Part shown: positions 8,467-17,364 of the stretch, one piece after another
How positions within the stretch are numbered: position 1 is the first letter of the stretch
Layout of the letters: each line of letters starts with the position of its first letter
Assembly (NCBI GenBank): GCA_038120095.1
Contig: JAYOKZ010000001.1
Coordinates: forward strand, 193,313 to 257,312
Reading direction: 5' to 3'
DNA from: UBA2589 sp038120095
Lineage (GTDB): Bacteria; Gemmatimonadota; Gemmatimonadetes; Longimicrobiales; Gaopeijiaceae
DNA length: 64,000 nt
Position numbers and translations under genes: made by a program
Notes under the pieces: generated by a model
The model's input: only the letters and a program-made list of their open reading frames with translations
Told to the model about the DNA's origin: nothing
Databases searched by the model: none

Positions 8467-9816
8467 TTGACGAGCCGATCCTCACTCGACCGTCGGACCT
8501 TCCTCCGAGGCGCCGGTGCTGGCGCCCTTCTCAGCGCAGCGGGGGTCCGACCAGCCAGCGCCAGCCAGTTCGCCGCGGGTATCCCCGGTCAGGAGCAGGT
8601 CTTCGACTTCGATGAGGAGCTCGATCGCTTCGGGACGCACTGCGTGAAATGGGATGGAGCGGTTCAGGACACGGGCGTACCGATCGAGTTCGCGATGGGC
8701 GTTGCCGATATGGACTTCCGTGCCGCCCCATGCATCACCCGAGCACTCGCCGAGCGCTGTCAGCACGAGGTGTGGGGGTACCTCCGTCGTCCTGCGGAAT
8801 ATTCGGAAGCGGTCGCGGACTGGAATCAGCGCCGCTATGGCCTGGAGATCGACCCCGGGAGTCTCGTCTGGACGACCGGGGTGCACCCCGGGCTGATCGC
8901 CGCGCTGCAGACCTTCTCGCCTCCGGGTTCACGCGTCCTCATGACGACCCCGGTCTACAGTGGCTTCTACACCGACCTGCGATTCACACGCACCATCACC
9001 GAAGACAGCCCCATGGTGATGGTCGATGGCCGCTACGAGATCGACTTCGACGACTTCGAGCGCCGGGCAGCCCGATGCAATGCTTTCATTCTGTGCAATC
9101 CCCACAACCCGACGGGTAACTGCTGGTCAGAGGAAGATCTGCTCAGAATGGGCGAGATATGTCTGCGGCACGGGGTCGTCGTCCTCTCCGACGAAATTCA
9201 CTGCGACTTCGTCAACGAGGGAGAGACGTACACTCCGTTCGCTGCACTACCCGATCGGGATATCGTCGACAACAGCCTGACGTTCAAGGCAGCGAGCAAA
9301 TCGTTCAATCTCGCTGCCATGAAGGTGTCGTGGTGGTTCACGACCAATCCGGCATTCGAGACCCGTACCCGGGCGAACAGCCGTGCCGACCTGCCGACCC
9401 TCGGACTCGCCGCGAATCATGCGGCCCTGACCGAGGGTGAGCCGTGGCTCGAGCAGGCCGTCGCGTACCTGAACGGAAATCAGGACTTCGCCGCCGACTA
9501 CATTGCCCAGAGGCTCCCGAGCGTGCGACATCGGAAAGCTCAGGGCACCTACCTCGCGTGGCTCGACATGAGCGAGATCATCGACGCCATCGACGCCGTG
9601 GCCATTGCCGCAGAGCAAACGGCGAGTGGGAGCGAGGTCGTCGGACCGGAGGACGTGCTTCAGCAATGGATCGCAGAGCATGCCGGTGTTTTCCTCGGCC
9701 CGGGGAACGACTATGGAACGGGTGGTGCCGGCTTCATGCGCATGAACCTCGGGACGCAGAGACACCGCATCCGGATGGCGATCGACAGCATCGCGGACGC
9801 GGTCGCTACGCTGTAG
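8467..9816 (+). CDS. Tat-exported PLP-dependent aminotransferase of the MalY/PatB (cystathionine beta-lyase-like) family
   Basis: About 449 residues. The N-terminus is a twin-arginine signal, SSLDRRTFLRGAGAG, ending near PASA. It is followed by a full fold-type I PLP enzyme: FAMGVADMDF, WTTGVHPGL, ILCNPHNPTGNCW, VVLSDEIHCDF and the Schiff-base lysine in FKAASKSFNLAAMK (about residue 278). MalY/PatB enzymes cleave C-S bonds of cystathionine or cysteine conjugates, or transaminate; they are normally cytoplasmic, so export is unusual. The start is uncertain: TTG at 8467 puts the RR pair at residues 9-10, while GTG at 8356 or ATG at 8365 would place it about 40 residues in. The true substrate is unknown. 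Confidence 0.85.
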   Translation: MTSRSSLDRRTFLRGAGAGALLSAAGVRPASASQFAAGIPGQEQVFDFDEELDRFGTHCVKWDGAVQDTGVPIEFAMGVADMDFRAAPCITRALAERCQHEVWGYLRRPAEYSEAVADWNQRRYGLEIDPGSLVWTTGVHPGLIAALQTFSPPGSRVLMTTPVYSGFYTDLRFTRTITEDSPMVMVDGRYEIDFDDFERRAARCNAFILCNPHNPTGNCWSEEDLLRMGEICLRHGVVVLSDEIHCDFVNEGETYTPFAALPDRDIVDNSLTFKAASKSFNLAAMKVSWWFTTNPAFETRTRANSRADLPTLGLAANHAALTEGEPWLEQAVAYLNGNQDFAADYIAQRLPSVRHRKAQGTYLAWLDMSEIIDAIDAVAIAAEQTASGSEVVGPEDVLQQWIAEHAGVFLGPGNDYGTGGAGFMRMNLGTQRHRIRMAIDSIADAVATL

Positions 9817-10002
9817 GCGGCCATACTGGGTCCGTGTGACCGTACGCGCGGCAGCCTCGAGCAAGAAACGAAGCCGGCGCCGCGATCGATTCCGGCGGTC
9901 AGGGGACCGAGCGCCGTCACACGTGAGTGTCCACTTCCTCCTTTCGCAGTCACGGCCAGGCGCTAGAATTCCACTCAGATTCAGGCTTCAAGGAGATTCG
10001 AG

Positions 10003-10968
10003 GTGTTCATGACGAAACGGCTGGCCGCCGCCATCGCGTGCCTCACTGCCTTTCCGGGCCTCGCGCAGGCTCAGGACTGGACCCAGCGCGAGTTCCCGTT
10101 GGCTCCCCCGAACGCACTCAACAACATCGTGGCCCCCTACTTCGACGGCTTCTATCAGAATGAGGACGGGTCATACACGCTGTCGTTCGGTTTCCTGAAC
10201 CGGAACGAATCGGAACTCATCGAGATCGACCTGGGAGCCAACAATTTCATCGAGCCCGCCGAGTTCGACGGCGTCCAGCCCACCAGTTTCCCGACGGTCC
10301 AGTACTCGGGCTTCGGTGGCCCTCGCGAGCGCGGTGCCTTTGCGGTGGTGGTACCTGAAGACTTCGAAGGGGATGTCTGGTGGACGCTCCGCACGAACGG
10401 TTACGAGACGAAGGTGCCGGGCCGCCTCGAGTCACCGGGCCTCATCATCAAGGGTGCCTACGAGCTGAGCAGTGGTCCGATGGCAGCTGGATCGATGCGC
10501 CCCACGATTCACTGGGATGTGAATGATCCCGGTGTCTGGGGAATTGAAGGCACGTGGATGCCCGAGACCCTGTCCGCAACGGTCGGAGAACCCATCGATA
10601 TCAATTTCTGGGCGAGGGATCGGGGTGAGCGTGAGCTCGGAACGGTCAACGTATCCCTCTGGAAATTTCAGGGCCCGATCGGGGCCGAAATCACGTTCGA
10701 GTCGTTGGTCGAGGCTCTGCCCGATGCGCCACCGGCCCGACGCGGGGCCCGGCAACCGGGTCCTGGCCCGCTACTCACTCGCCAGACCGTGAAGCTTCCC
10801 CTGGAGGGGCCGAACGCGCACCACGGCCGATTCACGGCTTCGTTCGACACACCGGGTGAGTATGTCGTTCGGGTCAAGGTCGACAGCTTCGGACTCACCG
10901 ACAGTGCCCCGGGTCACCAGTGCTGCTGGTCGAACGGATACATTCGAGTGAGCGTGACAGAGCAATAG
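10003..10968 (+). CDS. secreted protein of unknown function, paired with a cytochrome c gene
   Basis: 321 residues with a signal peptide (RLAAAIACLTAFPGLAQAQ). The mature part has no family I recognise. It looks all-beta, with a C-terminal stretch GEYVVRVKVDSFG typical of an Ig-like or PKD-like strand, and ends with HQCCWSNGYIRVSV. A CC-W pair so close to the end may bind metal or form disulfides. An AAGGAG at 9990-9995 lies 7 bases before GTG 10003 and 13 before ATG 10009, so either may start. It is followed after 68 bp by a cytochrome c/copper-oxygenase-like gene on the same strand, which suggests the two proteins act together in the periplasm. Confidence 0.75.
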   Translation: MFMTKRLAAAIACLTAFPGLAQAQDWTQREFPLAPPNALNNIVAPYFDGFYQNEDGSYTLSFGFLNRNESELIEIDLGANNFIEPAEFDGVQPTSFPTVQYSGFGGPRERGAFAVVVPEDFEGDVWWTLRTNGYETKVPGRLESPGLIIKGAYELSSGPMAAGSMRPTIHWDVNDPGVWGIEGTWMPETLSATVGEPIDINFWARDRGERELGTVNVSLWKFQGPIGAEITFESLVEALPDAPPARRGARQPGPGPLLTRQTVKLPLEGPNAHHGRFTASFDTPGEYVVRVKVDSFGLTDSAPGHQCCWSNGYIRVSVTEQ

Positions 10969-11036
10969 GACCTATCTTCGACTGTCGGCTCCCACCCGTG
11001 GGCCGGCGCGAGTGCACGAGAGTAAAGGAGCTGACC

Positions 11037-12374
11037 ATGCAGTCCCTCAGCCGACACTTCATCCCCCGTCTCGTGGCGGTGGGCGCCCTGGCTGCTGCCG
11101 TGAACGTCGGCGGGGCCCAGAATCTGGAAGCTCAGACAGGCCCCAGCCCCGATCCGAATGTCGATGTGACATTCACCAAGGACGTGGCTCCGATTCTTCA
11201 GCAGAACTGCCAGGTCTGTCACCAGCCGGGTGCCATCGGCCCGATGTCCCTGATGGAGTACCAGGACGTGCGTCGCTATGCGCGGCGTATCTCCCGGATG
11301 GTCGAAGCACGGGACATGCCGCCGTACCAGTACGATACGGATGTAGGGATCCAGAGCCTTCAGGAAGACTGGCGCATGAGCGACGATGAGATCGCGACCA
11401 TCGTTGCCTGGGTGGCTGCGGGCTCGCCGGAAGGGGATCCTGCCGATATGCCCGCCCCGGTGGAATGGCCTGACCCGTCCGAATTCCGGCTCGGGGAGCG
11501 CTTCGGTGAGCCCGATGTCATCGTGGCATCGGCGCCGTACGATGTACCGGAGGTTGGTCAGGATCGTTGGTGGAGGCCGACGACGCCGACGGGGGTGACG
11601 ACCGATCGATGCATCAAGGCGGTCGAGACCAAGCCTTCGGTTGTGGGTCGAGCCGTGGCGCACCATGCGAACTCCTCCTTCACCGTCGAGGGACGTCGTG
11701 CCGGCAGGCTGTCGGAGTACGCGCTGGGCAAGGTGGGCGAGATCGTCCCGGAGGGCGCCTGCCGACGCATTCCCGCGAATGCTGACGTGACGTGGGACAT
11801 CCACTACTGGCCGAACGGTGTGGAAGTCGAGGACGATCAGGTCGAAATCGGCATCTGGTTGCATGACGAGGACTATGAAGGAGAGTATGACCAGACGCTC
11901 ACCCTCTACTTCCTCAACGGTGGGCGCGGGTACGACATCGCCCCGCACGGCACCCTGATGACCCAGGGATTCCACTCGTTCGACACACCCATTCGTCTCG
12001 ACAGCTGGCAGCCGCACGGTCACACCCGCCTCGTGGCCGCCTCGATTCAGATTCTCCGCAAGAACGGGACTCTCGAGATGGTCAGCATGGTCTCGAACTG
12101 GAGTGCACTGTGGCACCACAGTCACATCTATGAAGACGATGTGGCCCCCCTGCTCGAAGTCGGGGACCAGCTCGTCCTGACGCACTGGTACGACAACACC
12201 GAGAACAACCGGTACAATCCGGATCCGGATCAGTGGGTGGGGATCGGTGATCGTACGGCCGACGAGATGGCGCACGCGTGGATGGCAATCACGCATCTCG
12301 ACGAAGAAGGGTTGGAGAAGATCAAGGCGGATCGTTCACGCCCGGTGAGTGAGCAACCGGACCGGGACCGGTGA
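11037..12374 (+). CDS. exported cytochrome c fused to a copper type II monooxygenase (PHM)-like module
   Basis: 445 residues, with AAAGGAG six bases before the ATG. A signal peptide ends near AQT. A single-heme cytochrome c domain has CQVCH at 58-62 (TFTKDVAPILQQNCQVCH) with MPP as the possible axial Met region. From about residue 150 a two-part beta domain follows with His motifs in the order VAHHANSS, DIHYW, HGHTRL, WHHSHI and LTHWYDNT, resembling the copper type II ascorbate-dependent monooxygenase fold. The architecture suggests electron delivery from heme to a copper oxygenation site in the periplasm. The substrate is unknown and copper binding is inferred from the His pattern only. Confidence 0.8.
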   Translation: MQSLSRHFIPRLVAVGALAAAVNVGGAQNLEAQTGPSPDPNVDVTFTKDVAPILQQNCQVCHQPGAIGPMSLMEYQDVRRYARRISRMVEARDMPPYQYDTDVGIQSLQEDWRMSDDEIATIVAWVAAGSPEGDPADMPAPVEWPDPSEFRLGERFGEPDVIVASAPYDVPEVGQDRWWRPTTPTGVTTDRCIKAVETKPSVVGRAVAHHANSSFTVEGRRAGRLSEYALGKVGEIVPEGACRRIPANADVTWDIHYWPNGVEVEDDQVEIGIWLHDEDYEGEYDQTLTLYFLNGGRGYDIAPHGTLMTQGFHSFDTPIRLDSWQPHGHTRLVAASIQILRKNGTLEMVSMVSNWSALWHHSHIYEDDVAPLLEVGDQLVLTHWYDNTENNRYNPDPDQWVGIGDRTADEMAHAWMAITHLDEEGLEKIKADRSRPVSEQPDRDR

Positions 12375-12416
12375 TCGGAATCGGCTGACCCCAACGCGTC
12401 GTGCTGTTCAACCGGC

Positions 12417-12450
12417 GACCCCCGCTCGAGGCTCTGCCCGGGCGGGGGTC
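12417..12450 (+). terminator. probable intrinsic terminator after the cytochrome c gene
   Basis: Perfect 9-bp inverted repeat GACCCCCGC (12417-12425) and GCGGGGGTC (12442-12450), 43 bp past the cytochrome stop and 79 bp before the next ATG. Only a weak T-run follows (GTCGTTTG), as is common in high-GC genomes. Confidence 0.6.
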
Positions 12451-12528
12451 CTGTCGTTTGGTGGCGTCGCGTGCCCACGGAACGTCGCGCGGTCTGACCC
12501 ACCTCAACACCGAGCGCCACACGCCAGC

Positions 12529-14145
12529 ATGAGAACAATCAAACGACTCGGGGTGCCGACGCTGCTCCTGGCGGGCTTCATCTCGTGCACGCCGTCGGGC
12601 AGCAATCAGTCGGATGCCCCTGAACTCGACGCACGATCCATCGAGACGTTCCTTCAGCACATGTCCGTCCTCTCGAGTGACGAGATGGGGGGCCGGCGGC
12701 CGGGCACAGCGGGATATGACTCGGCGGCAGCGTACATCGCTCGGGAATCCCGTGCGATCGGGCTGGAGCCCGGAGGAGCAGCGGGTTCCTATCTGCAGCC
12801 GATCCACTTTCGACAGGCTCGTGTGAGCGTTCCGTCCGCCGAATTCACCGTCGCAGAGCAGGCCCTGACCTACGGGTCGGACTACACGCTCTCCCCTCGA
12901 ACTGCGACGAGCGAGACTGACGTGCGGGCGCCAATGATCTTTGCCGGATTCGGGATCAGCGCTCCGGACCTCGGCTATGATGACTTCGAAGGCATCGACG
13001 TGGAGGGAAAACTGGTGGTGGTGGTCCCCGGTGCCCCTGACGCATTCGGCCCGCTCGAGCGGACCGTGCTATCGAGTAACGCCTCCCGAGACTCGGAACT
13101 CAGGGCACGGGGTGCCAGGGGGGTCGTGATCGTCGGGCCGGATGAACTCGAGGACCCGGGAGGGACGCGCGTCCGGTACGTCCCGCCGATGGATCGCTCA
13201 CCGGGCCACTCCCGGAGCGAAGAGCTCGAGGTTTCCGTGACGGTCCCGCGGCGCATCGCCGCCGGGTGGATGACGAATTCGGGCCATGGTCTGGTCGACG
13301 TGCTCGCGAGCCTTCGAGCCGGTGAGTCCCGCTCCTTCGACTTCCCGTTCGACGGGCATGTCCGGGCAACCTTCGAACATCAGTCGTTCGAGAGTTCGAA
13401 TGTGGCCGCTTTGCTGCCTGGCTCGGACAGCCGGCTGCGGAATGAAGTCCTGGTGCTCTCCGCGCATCTGGATCATCTGGGGACCGGCCTTCCGGTGGAC
13501 GGAGATTCGATCTACAACGGCACGCTCGACAACGCATCCGGATCCGCGGCGCTCCTGACGCTGGCGTCCACGCTCGGACGTTTGGAACGTCCACGTCGTT
13601 CCATCCTCTTCCTCTGGGTAACCGCCGAAGAGTCGGGTCTGCTGGGATCGGAGTACTTCGCCCGTTTCCCCTCACTCGAGTCCGGCCGCGTGGTCGCAAA
13701 TCAGAACATGGATGGCGTCATGGGCATGATTACGGCGGCCACGGATGTGCTCGCTTTTGGCTATGAGCACTCGAATCTGTCCGAGGCGGTGGATTACGCA
13801 GTCGGCGTCACGGGCACTCCGGTCGCCCCGGATCCGACGCCCGAGGAGAATCTTTTCATCCGCAGTGACCAGTATGCCTTCGTACGGGAGGGCATCCCTG
13901 CGATTTGGGTCCAGGGAGGGCGAAGCGCGGTGGAAACAGATCGCGATGCACAGAGAGAGCTCGATCAGTGGATCGCGGAGCGCTACCACAAACCTACGGA
14001 CGACCTCGACCAGCCCTTCGACCTCGAGGGAGTACGTCGAGAACTGGCTTCAAACCTCCTGGTCACGTGGTACATCACCAATCGGATGGACTCGATCGCC
14101 TGGGATACCTCCAGCTTTCTCTACCGACGGTGGGTTGCCCGGTGA
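12529..14145 (+). CDS. M28 family zinc aminopeptidase, lipoprotein, with protease-associated (PA) domain
   Basis: 538 residues. The N-terminus MRTIKRLGVPTLLLAGFISC is a lipoprotein-like signal. A PA-type insert lies around 110-260 (MIFAGFGI, GKLVVVVPG, GARGVVIVG). The M28 catalytic domain carries the co-catalytic zinc ligands: LSAHLDHLG (His, Asp), NGTLDNASG (bridging Asp), WVTAEESGLLGSE (general base Glu and ligand Glu), NQNMDGV (Asp) and the last His in RYHKPTDD. The enzyme should remove N-terminal amino acids from peptides outside the cytoplasm. The longer upstream frame from 12349 includes the terminator and is rejected. Confidence 0.9.
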   Translation: MRTIKRLGVPTLLLAGFISCTPSGSNQSDAPELDARSIETFLQHMSVLSSDEMGGRRPGTAGYDSAAAYIARESRAIGLEPGGAAGSYLQPIHFRQARVSVPSAEFTVAEQALTYGSDYTLSPRTATSETDVRAPMIFAGFGISAPDLGYDDFEGIDVEGKLVVVVPGAPDAFGPLERTVLSSNASRDSELRARGARGVVIVGPDELEDPGGTRVRYVPPMDRSPGHSRSEELEVSVTVPRRIAAGWMTNSGHGLVDVLASLRAGESRSFDFPFDGHVRATFEHQSFESSNVAALLPGSDSRLRNEVLVLSAHLDHLGTGLPVDGDSIYNGTLDNASGSAALLTLASTLGRLERPRRSILFLWVTAEESGLLGSEYFARFPSLESGRVVANQNMDGVMGMITAATDVLAFGYEHSNLSEAVDYAVGVTGTPVAPDPTPEENLFIRSDQYAFVREGIPAIWVQGGRSAVETDRDAQRELDQWIAERYHKPTDDLDQPFDLEGVRRELASNLLVTWYITNRMDSIAWDTSSFLYRRWVAR

Positions 14146-14232
14146 AAACCCGACTCCGACCGGGTCCCCCTACCGACACGAGCACCGCGTCAGCATAGAT
14201 TGATCTTCGAAGGGGACATCCGCGAAGCATGA

Positions 14233-14739
14233 ATGAGACCGAGTGACATCATGCACACACCTGACCGGGCATTCGTCGAAGAGGTCCTGGCCCACGCACG
14301 AAAGCAGCTGGAGAAGGGATGGGCACCTCTCTCGACGGCAAACAACCTCCGTGCACGCTTCGGCCTGACGCTCGACTGCGGCAAACAGGTCGTCGGCCTG
14401 ATCATGGCAAATCGCGTTGGTCCGTCCGTGGAACACCTCGCCGTCGAGATGGCCACAGCCCTTCAGCTCTCGAAGGAAGAGGCGACAGCACGCGTCCTCG
14501 AGGTGAAGAATGGCCTGGTCGACCCGGATGATTGGTCCACTGTGCCACTCGAATTCGACCCCGAGCGTGCGCCCTCTTTCGTCCCTCCTCAGGAGGAACC
14601 CGCCCCGAGCCCCGAGGCTCGATCGGGCCCGACGGCGGACCAAAGTGCCCGGCTTCGCGGGCCGATCCACCTCGAGTTCAACCTGCGCTCCGGGTCTGAT
14701 GCCTCCAGCCGGAAAAAGGGCGGGCTCTTCAGGCGTTGA
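14233..14739 (+). CDS. conserved-looking hypothetical protein
   Basis: 168 residues from ATG 14233; ATG 14251 (MHTPDRAFVEEVLAHARKQL) is an equally good start and neither has a clear Shine-Dalgarno. The first 100 residues are helical (LEKGWAPLSTANNLRARFGL, LAVEMATALQLSKEEATARV). The rest is a Pro/Glu-rich linker ending in a basic tail, KKGGLFRR. It has no signal or membrane segment, so it is likely cytoplasmic, and no family is recognised. It ends 11 bp from the convergent FG-GAP gene. Confidence 0.6.
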   Translation: MRPSDIMHTPDRAFVEEVLAHARKQLEKGWAPLSTANNLRARFGLTLDCGKQVVGLIMANRVGPSVEHLAVEMATALQLSKEEATARVLEVKNGLVDPDDWSTVPLEFDPERAPSFVPPQEEPAPSPEARSGPTADQSARLRGPIHLEFNLRSGSDASSRKKGGLFRR

Positions 14740-14750
14740 TGCCGGCCGGT

Positions 14751-15872
14751 TCAGCGTGCTGAGACGTTCAGAAAAAGCCGGTTGAGGGATTCCGAGTTGG
14801 CGAAGGCGACATCGGCACGGCCGTCACCGTCCACATCTGCTGCTGCAACGCCGTATGTCGACTCATGCTCCACCCCAACGTGGACTTCATGCCACGACCG
14901 CCCTCCGTCTTCGTTGAGATAAATCGCATTCTGCCCCTGAACGTTTCCGATCAGAATGTCGAGGTCGCCGTCTCCATCGAAATCCGAAACCGTCGAGGCG
15001 TATGAGGCCTCGTCCTGGCCGAACATGATCCCCTGGTCGAAGTGCCCTCCTCCGAGGCCGAGGTACACGCCATTCGGTTCCCCGATATTCGCGGCGACGA
15101 TGTCGAGGATGCCATCCTGATTCAGATCGGCGAGAACGACGGACCGTGTTTCATCAGACCCGGTGCCGAACTGACGGACGTCGCTGAACCCGAGAGACCC
15201 ATCATTGATGAGGATCTGGTTGGCCTGACCGTCGCGGTTCGCGAGGACCAGATCGGCGTCACCATCGCCGTCGACATCGCCGACGGCGACCGCGATGGTG
15301 GAGCCGTCCGGATCGCCGAACGACCGCTTGCTCCCGAAGCGACCGTCCCCCTGATTCAGATAGAATCCATTCGGCGTACCACGGTTCGTCACGAGAACGT
15401 CGAGAGCACCGTCACCGTCCAGGTCGGCCAGCTGCGCCGAGCGGGTGGGTTCGATTTCCGGACCCACCGACCACACCCGCTCGAAATGGCCTGCCCCATC
15501 ATTCATATACACCCAATTCTCGGCTCGATCGTTACCCACGATCACGTCGAGATCCCCGTCACCATCCAGGTCACCGGCAGGGCTCGCATACGTCGTCGCC
15601 TTCTCGGGACCGAGGGGGTAGCCGAAGGTGAACTGGCCTGCACCATTGTTGATGTAGACCTCGTTCACCTGAGCCCAATGGCGACCGTTGGCCAGCAGCG
15701 CATCTGCATCGCCGTCACCATCCACATCGGCAAAGACGATGGATGCCGTCAGATCGGCCGGTGTGCCGAAGACGAGGCGGTTCGTGGTCCGGAATTCCAG
15801 TTGAGCGGTCGCCGTCGCGGGTGTCACGGCAACGATCAGGCCCACGGCCGAAACCCAGGCACGTGTCTTCAT
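14751..15872 (-). CDS. secreted FG-GAP/VCBS-repeat beta-propeller protein
   Basis: 373 residues with a signal peptide (MKTRAWVSAVGLIVAVTPAT, cleavage near ATA-Q). Seven repeats of roughly 45-50 residues each carry a calcium-loop signature of the form D-x-D-x-DG-D-x-D: ADVDGDGDADALLAN, GDLDGDGDLDVIVGN, ADLDGDGALDVLVTN, GDVDGDGDADLVLAN, ADLNQDGILDIVAAN, SDFDGDGDLDILIGN and ADVDGDGRADVAFAN. Seven such units form a closed propeller. Such proteins bind ligands or other proteins; no catalytic domain is attached. Its ATG overlaps the stop of the upstream hydrolase (ATGA at 15872-15869), so the two are made together. Confidence 0.88.
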   Translation of the reverse strand: MKTRAWVSAVGLIVAVTPATATAQLEFRTTNRLVFGTPADLTASIVFADVDGDGDADALLANGRHWAQVNEVYINNGAGQFTFGYPLGPEKATTYASPAGDLDGDGDLDVIVGNDRAENWVYMNDGAGHFERVWSVGPEIEPTRSAQLADLDGDGALDVLVTNRGTPNGFYLNQGDGRFGSKRSFGDPDGSTIAVAVGDVDGDGDADLVLANRDGQANQILINDGSLGFSDVRQFGTGSDETRSVVLADLNQDGILDIVAANIGEPNGVYLGLGGGHFDQGIMFGQDEASYASTVSDFDGDGDLDILIGNVQGQNAIYLNEDGGRSWHEVHVGVEHESTYGVAAADVDGDGRADVAFANSESLNRLFLNVSAR

Positions 15873-16819
15873 CGAATGGTGAAGGGTTCGAGGTGTACCG
15901 GGGTGATCACTCTGGTCCCCGGAGACAGCTCTCCGACGGTGGCAATGAACGGTAGGAGGTTCCGTTCGATGTTGGGTTGCTGGGAGAACCCGTAGGGCAG
16001 TCGGAAGTTGTCCCAATGGGTCGGGATCACGATCGGCGGGAAGCCCGTCGATTCCAGAAGGCGCCGGTCATAATCGTACAGACCGAGGCGTGAGCCGTTG
16101 ATGCCCGCAAGAAGGATGTCCGGCTCGAGCCCCTCGAATTCGCGTTCGATGAAGTTCATCGAGCCCATCGTCAGAACCTCGTGGCGATCGAAGCGGGCGA
16201 GAAAGCTGAGCGATCCGCCCTCGATGAACTGTTCGATCCGCAGCGGAGCCTCGAGTTCGGTGAAGCGATCGTAGCGGCGGGTGTCATGGTAGTGGCGGTC
16301 GTTCAGGGCCGAGTGAATCCCCGGAACGACACGTACGCTGAAGTTCTCGAACTGATAATCCTCGCCACCGCCCACCGGGTAGAGTTGGTCGCTCGGGACC
16401 CCATACGCGCGCAGGATCATCATGGTCGTCTCGGTGCCAATCACGCGCGCGCCGGTCTTGCGCGCGATGTACGGAACGTCCCCGAGGTGATCGAAGTGGC
16501 CGTGGTGAACGAGGATGAAGTCGGCTTCGGTAATCAGCGAGTCGATCAGGGTCGTGTCGGACCAGGCGAGATCCGTCCTCGCAAAATCGGGCCGGTCGTC
16601 ATCAGGGTGCCCCCCTCCACCGTATTTCAGGCGCGATGGCCAAGGATCAACGAGTACGACGACATTGCCATCGGAAATCTTCCATCCCGCCGCCCCGAAG
16701 TAGGTCATCTCCAGGGGCGGACCTGCTCGATCGTCAATCTGTGCCTCGATCACCGCAGGTAGCGCCGCAGTTGCGAGGAGAATGCGAATCACCAAAAGGG
16801 ATCGGGAGCGAGAGGGCAT
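15869..16819 (-). CDS. exported metallo-beta-lactamase-fold hydrolase (UlaG-like)
   Basis: 316 residues with a signal peptide ending near VIEAQ. The metal motif HHGHFDH (H106-x-H108-x-D110-H111) is intact, and other ligand candidates are GIHSA and PTHWDN. The start of the mature domain, MTYFGAAGWKISDGNVVVLV, resembles the UlaG/L-ascorbate-6-P lactonase branch rather than true beta-lactamases. Export to the periplasm argues for a small-molecule ester, lactone or phosphodiester substrate, which cannot be named. It is the first gene of a two-gene unit with the FG-GAP propeller. Confidence 0.88.
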   Translation of the reverse strand: MPSRSRSLLVIRILLATAALPAVIEAQIDDRAGPPLEMTYFGAAGWKISDGNVVVLVDPWPSRLKYGGGGHPDDDRPDFARTDLAWSDTTLIDSLITEADFILVHHGHFDHLGDVPYIARKTGARVIGTETTMMILRAYGVPSDQLYPVGGGEDYQFENFSVRVVPGIHSALNDRHYHDTRRYDRFTELEAPLRIEQFIEGGSLSFLARFDRHEVLTMGSMNFIEREFEGLEPDILLAGINGSRLGLYDYDRRLLESTGFPPIVIPTHWDNFRLPYGFSQQPNIERNLLPFIATVGELSPGTRVITPVHLEPFTIR

Positions 16820-16936
16820 ATCTGAATGGCGATGGGATCCGACAGGGCGGGCCGAAGGTATCCCACGGCCTCCGGAAAGTCATTCGTTCCAGATGCTACA
16901 TTGATGCACTCGAACTGCTCTCGCGTGGAACCCGTC

Positions 16937-17269
16937 ATGGATCACCCCGAACTCCTTCACCCTACGTCGCTCGCCCGGTTCAGCTCCGAGAAGATGACCA
17001 AGGTCGACATCTTCAGATCTGACCGCATGCTCGTAGGGCTGAACGCCTTCGAGGCCGGGCAGGAGCATGCGCTGCACGGCCATGCGGATCAGGACAAGGT
17101 GTATCACGTCCTCGAGGGCGAGGGCGAGTTCCTCCTCGAGGAGCGCACGATCGAAATGAGTGCGGGTGCCATGCTCGTGGCTCCCGCAGGAGTGCCTCAC
17201 GGGGTTCGCAACACTGGCCACGACCGACTCGTCGTGCTCGTGTTCATGGCCCCTGCGCCGTCGCGCTAG
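16937..17269 (+). CDS. small cupin-domain protein
   Basis: 110 residues from ATG 16937 (MDHPELLHPTSLARFSSEKM). It is a single cupin barrel with motif 1 HALHGHADQDKVYHVLEGEG (two His, then His at the place of the Glu/His ligands) and motif 2 PAGVPHGVRN with the last His. It likely binds one divalent metal, and the function could be dioxygenase, isomerase or sensor. It has no signal peptide. A TACATT hexamer around 16896-16901 could be a -10 box. An earlier in-frame start at 16826 overlaps the divergent hydrolase's upstream region and is less likely. Confidence 0.8.
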   Translation: MDHPELLHPTSLARFSSEKMTKVDIFRSDRMLVGLNAFEAGQEHALHGHADQDKVYHVLEGEGEFLLEERTIEMSAGAMLVAPAGVPHGVRNTGHDRLVVLVFMAPAPSR

Positions 17270-17364
17270 GAGTTCGATTCCTCACGCCCGCCATGTGGGC
17301 CCCGGGCGATTCGGGGGACTCGACGAGGTGCTTCGCCCACCGGGGCGATGCACAACCCCTGCCG

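Noticed and set aside
10914..12296. 460-codon minus-strand frame opposite the cytochrome c gene
   Set aside because: Antisense shadow; the plus strand carries signal peptide, heme motif and ribosome-binding site.
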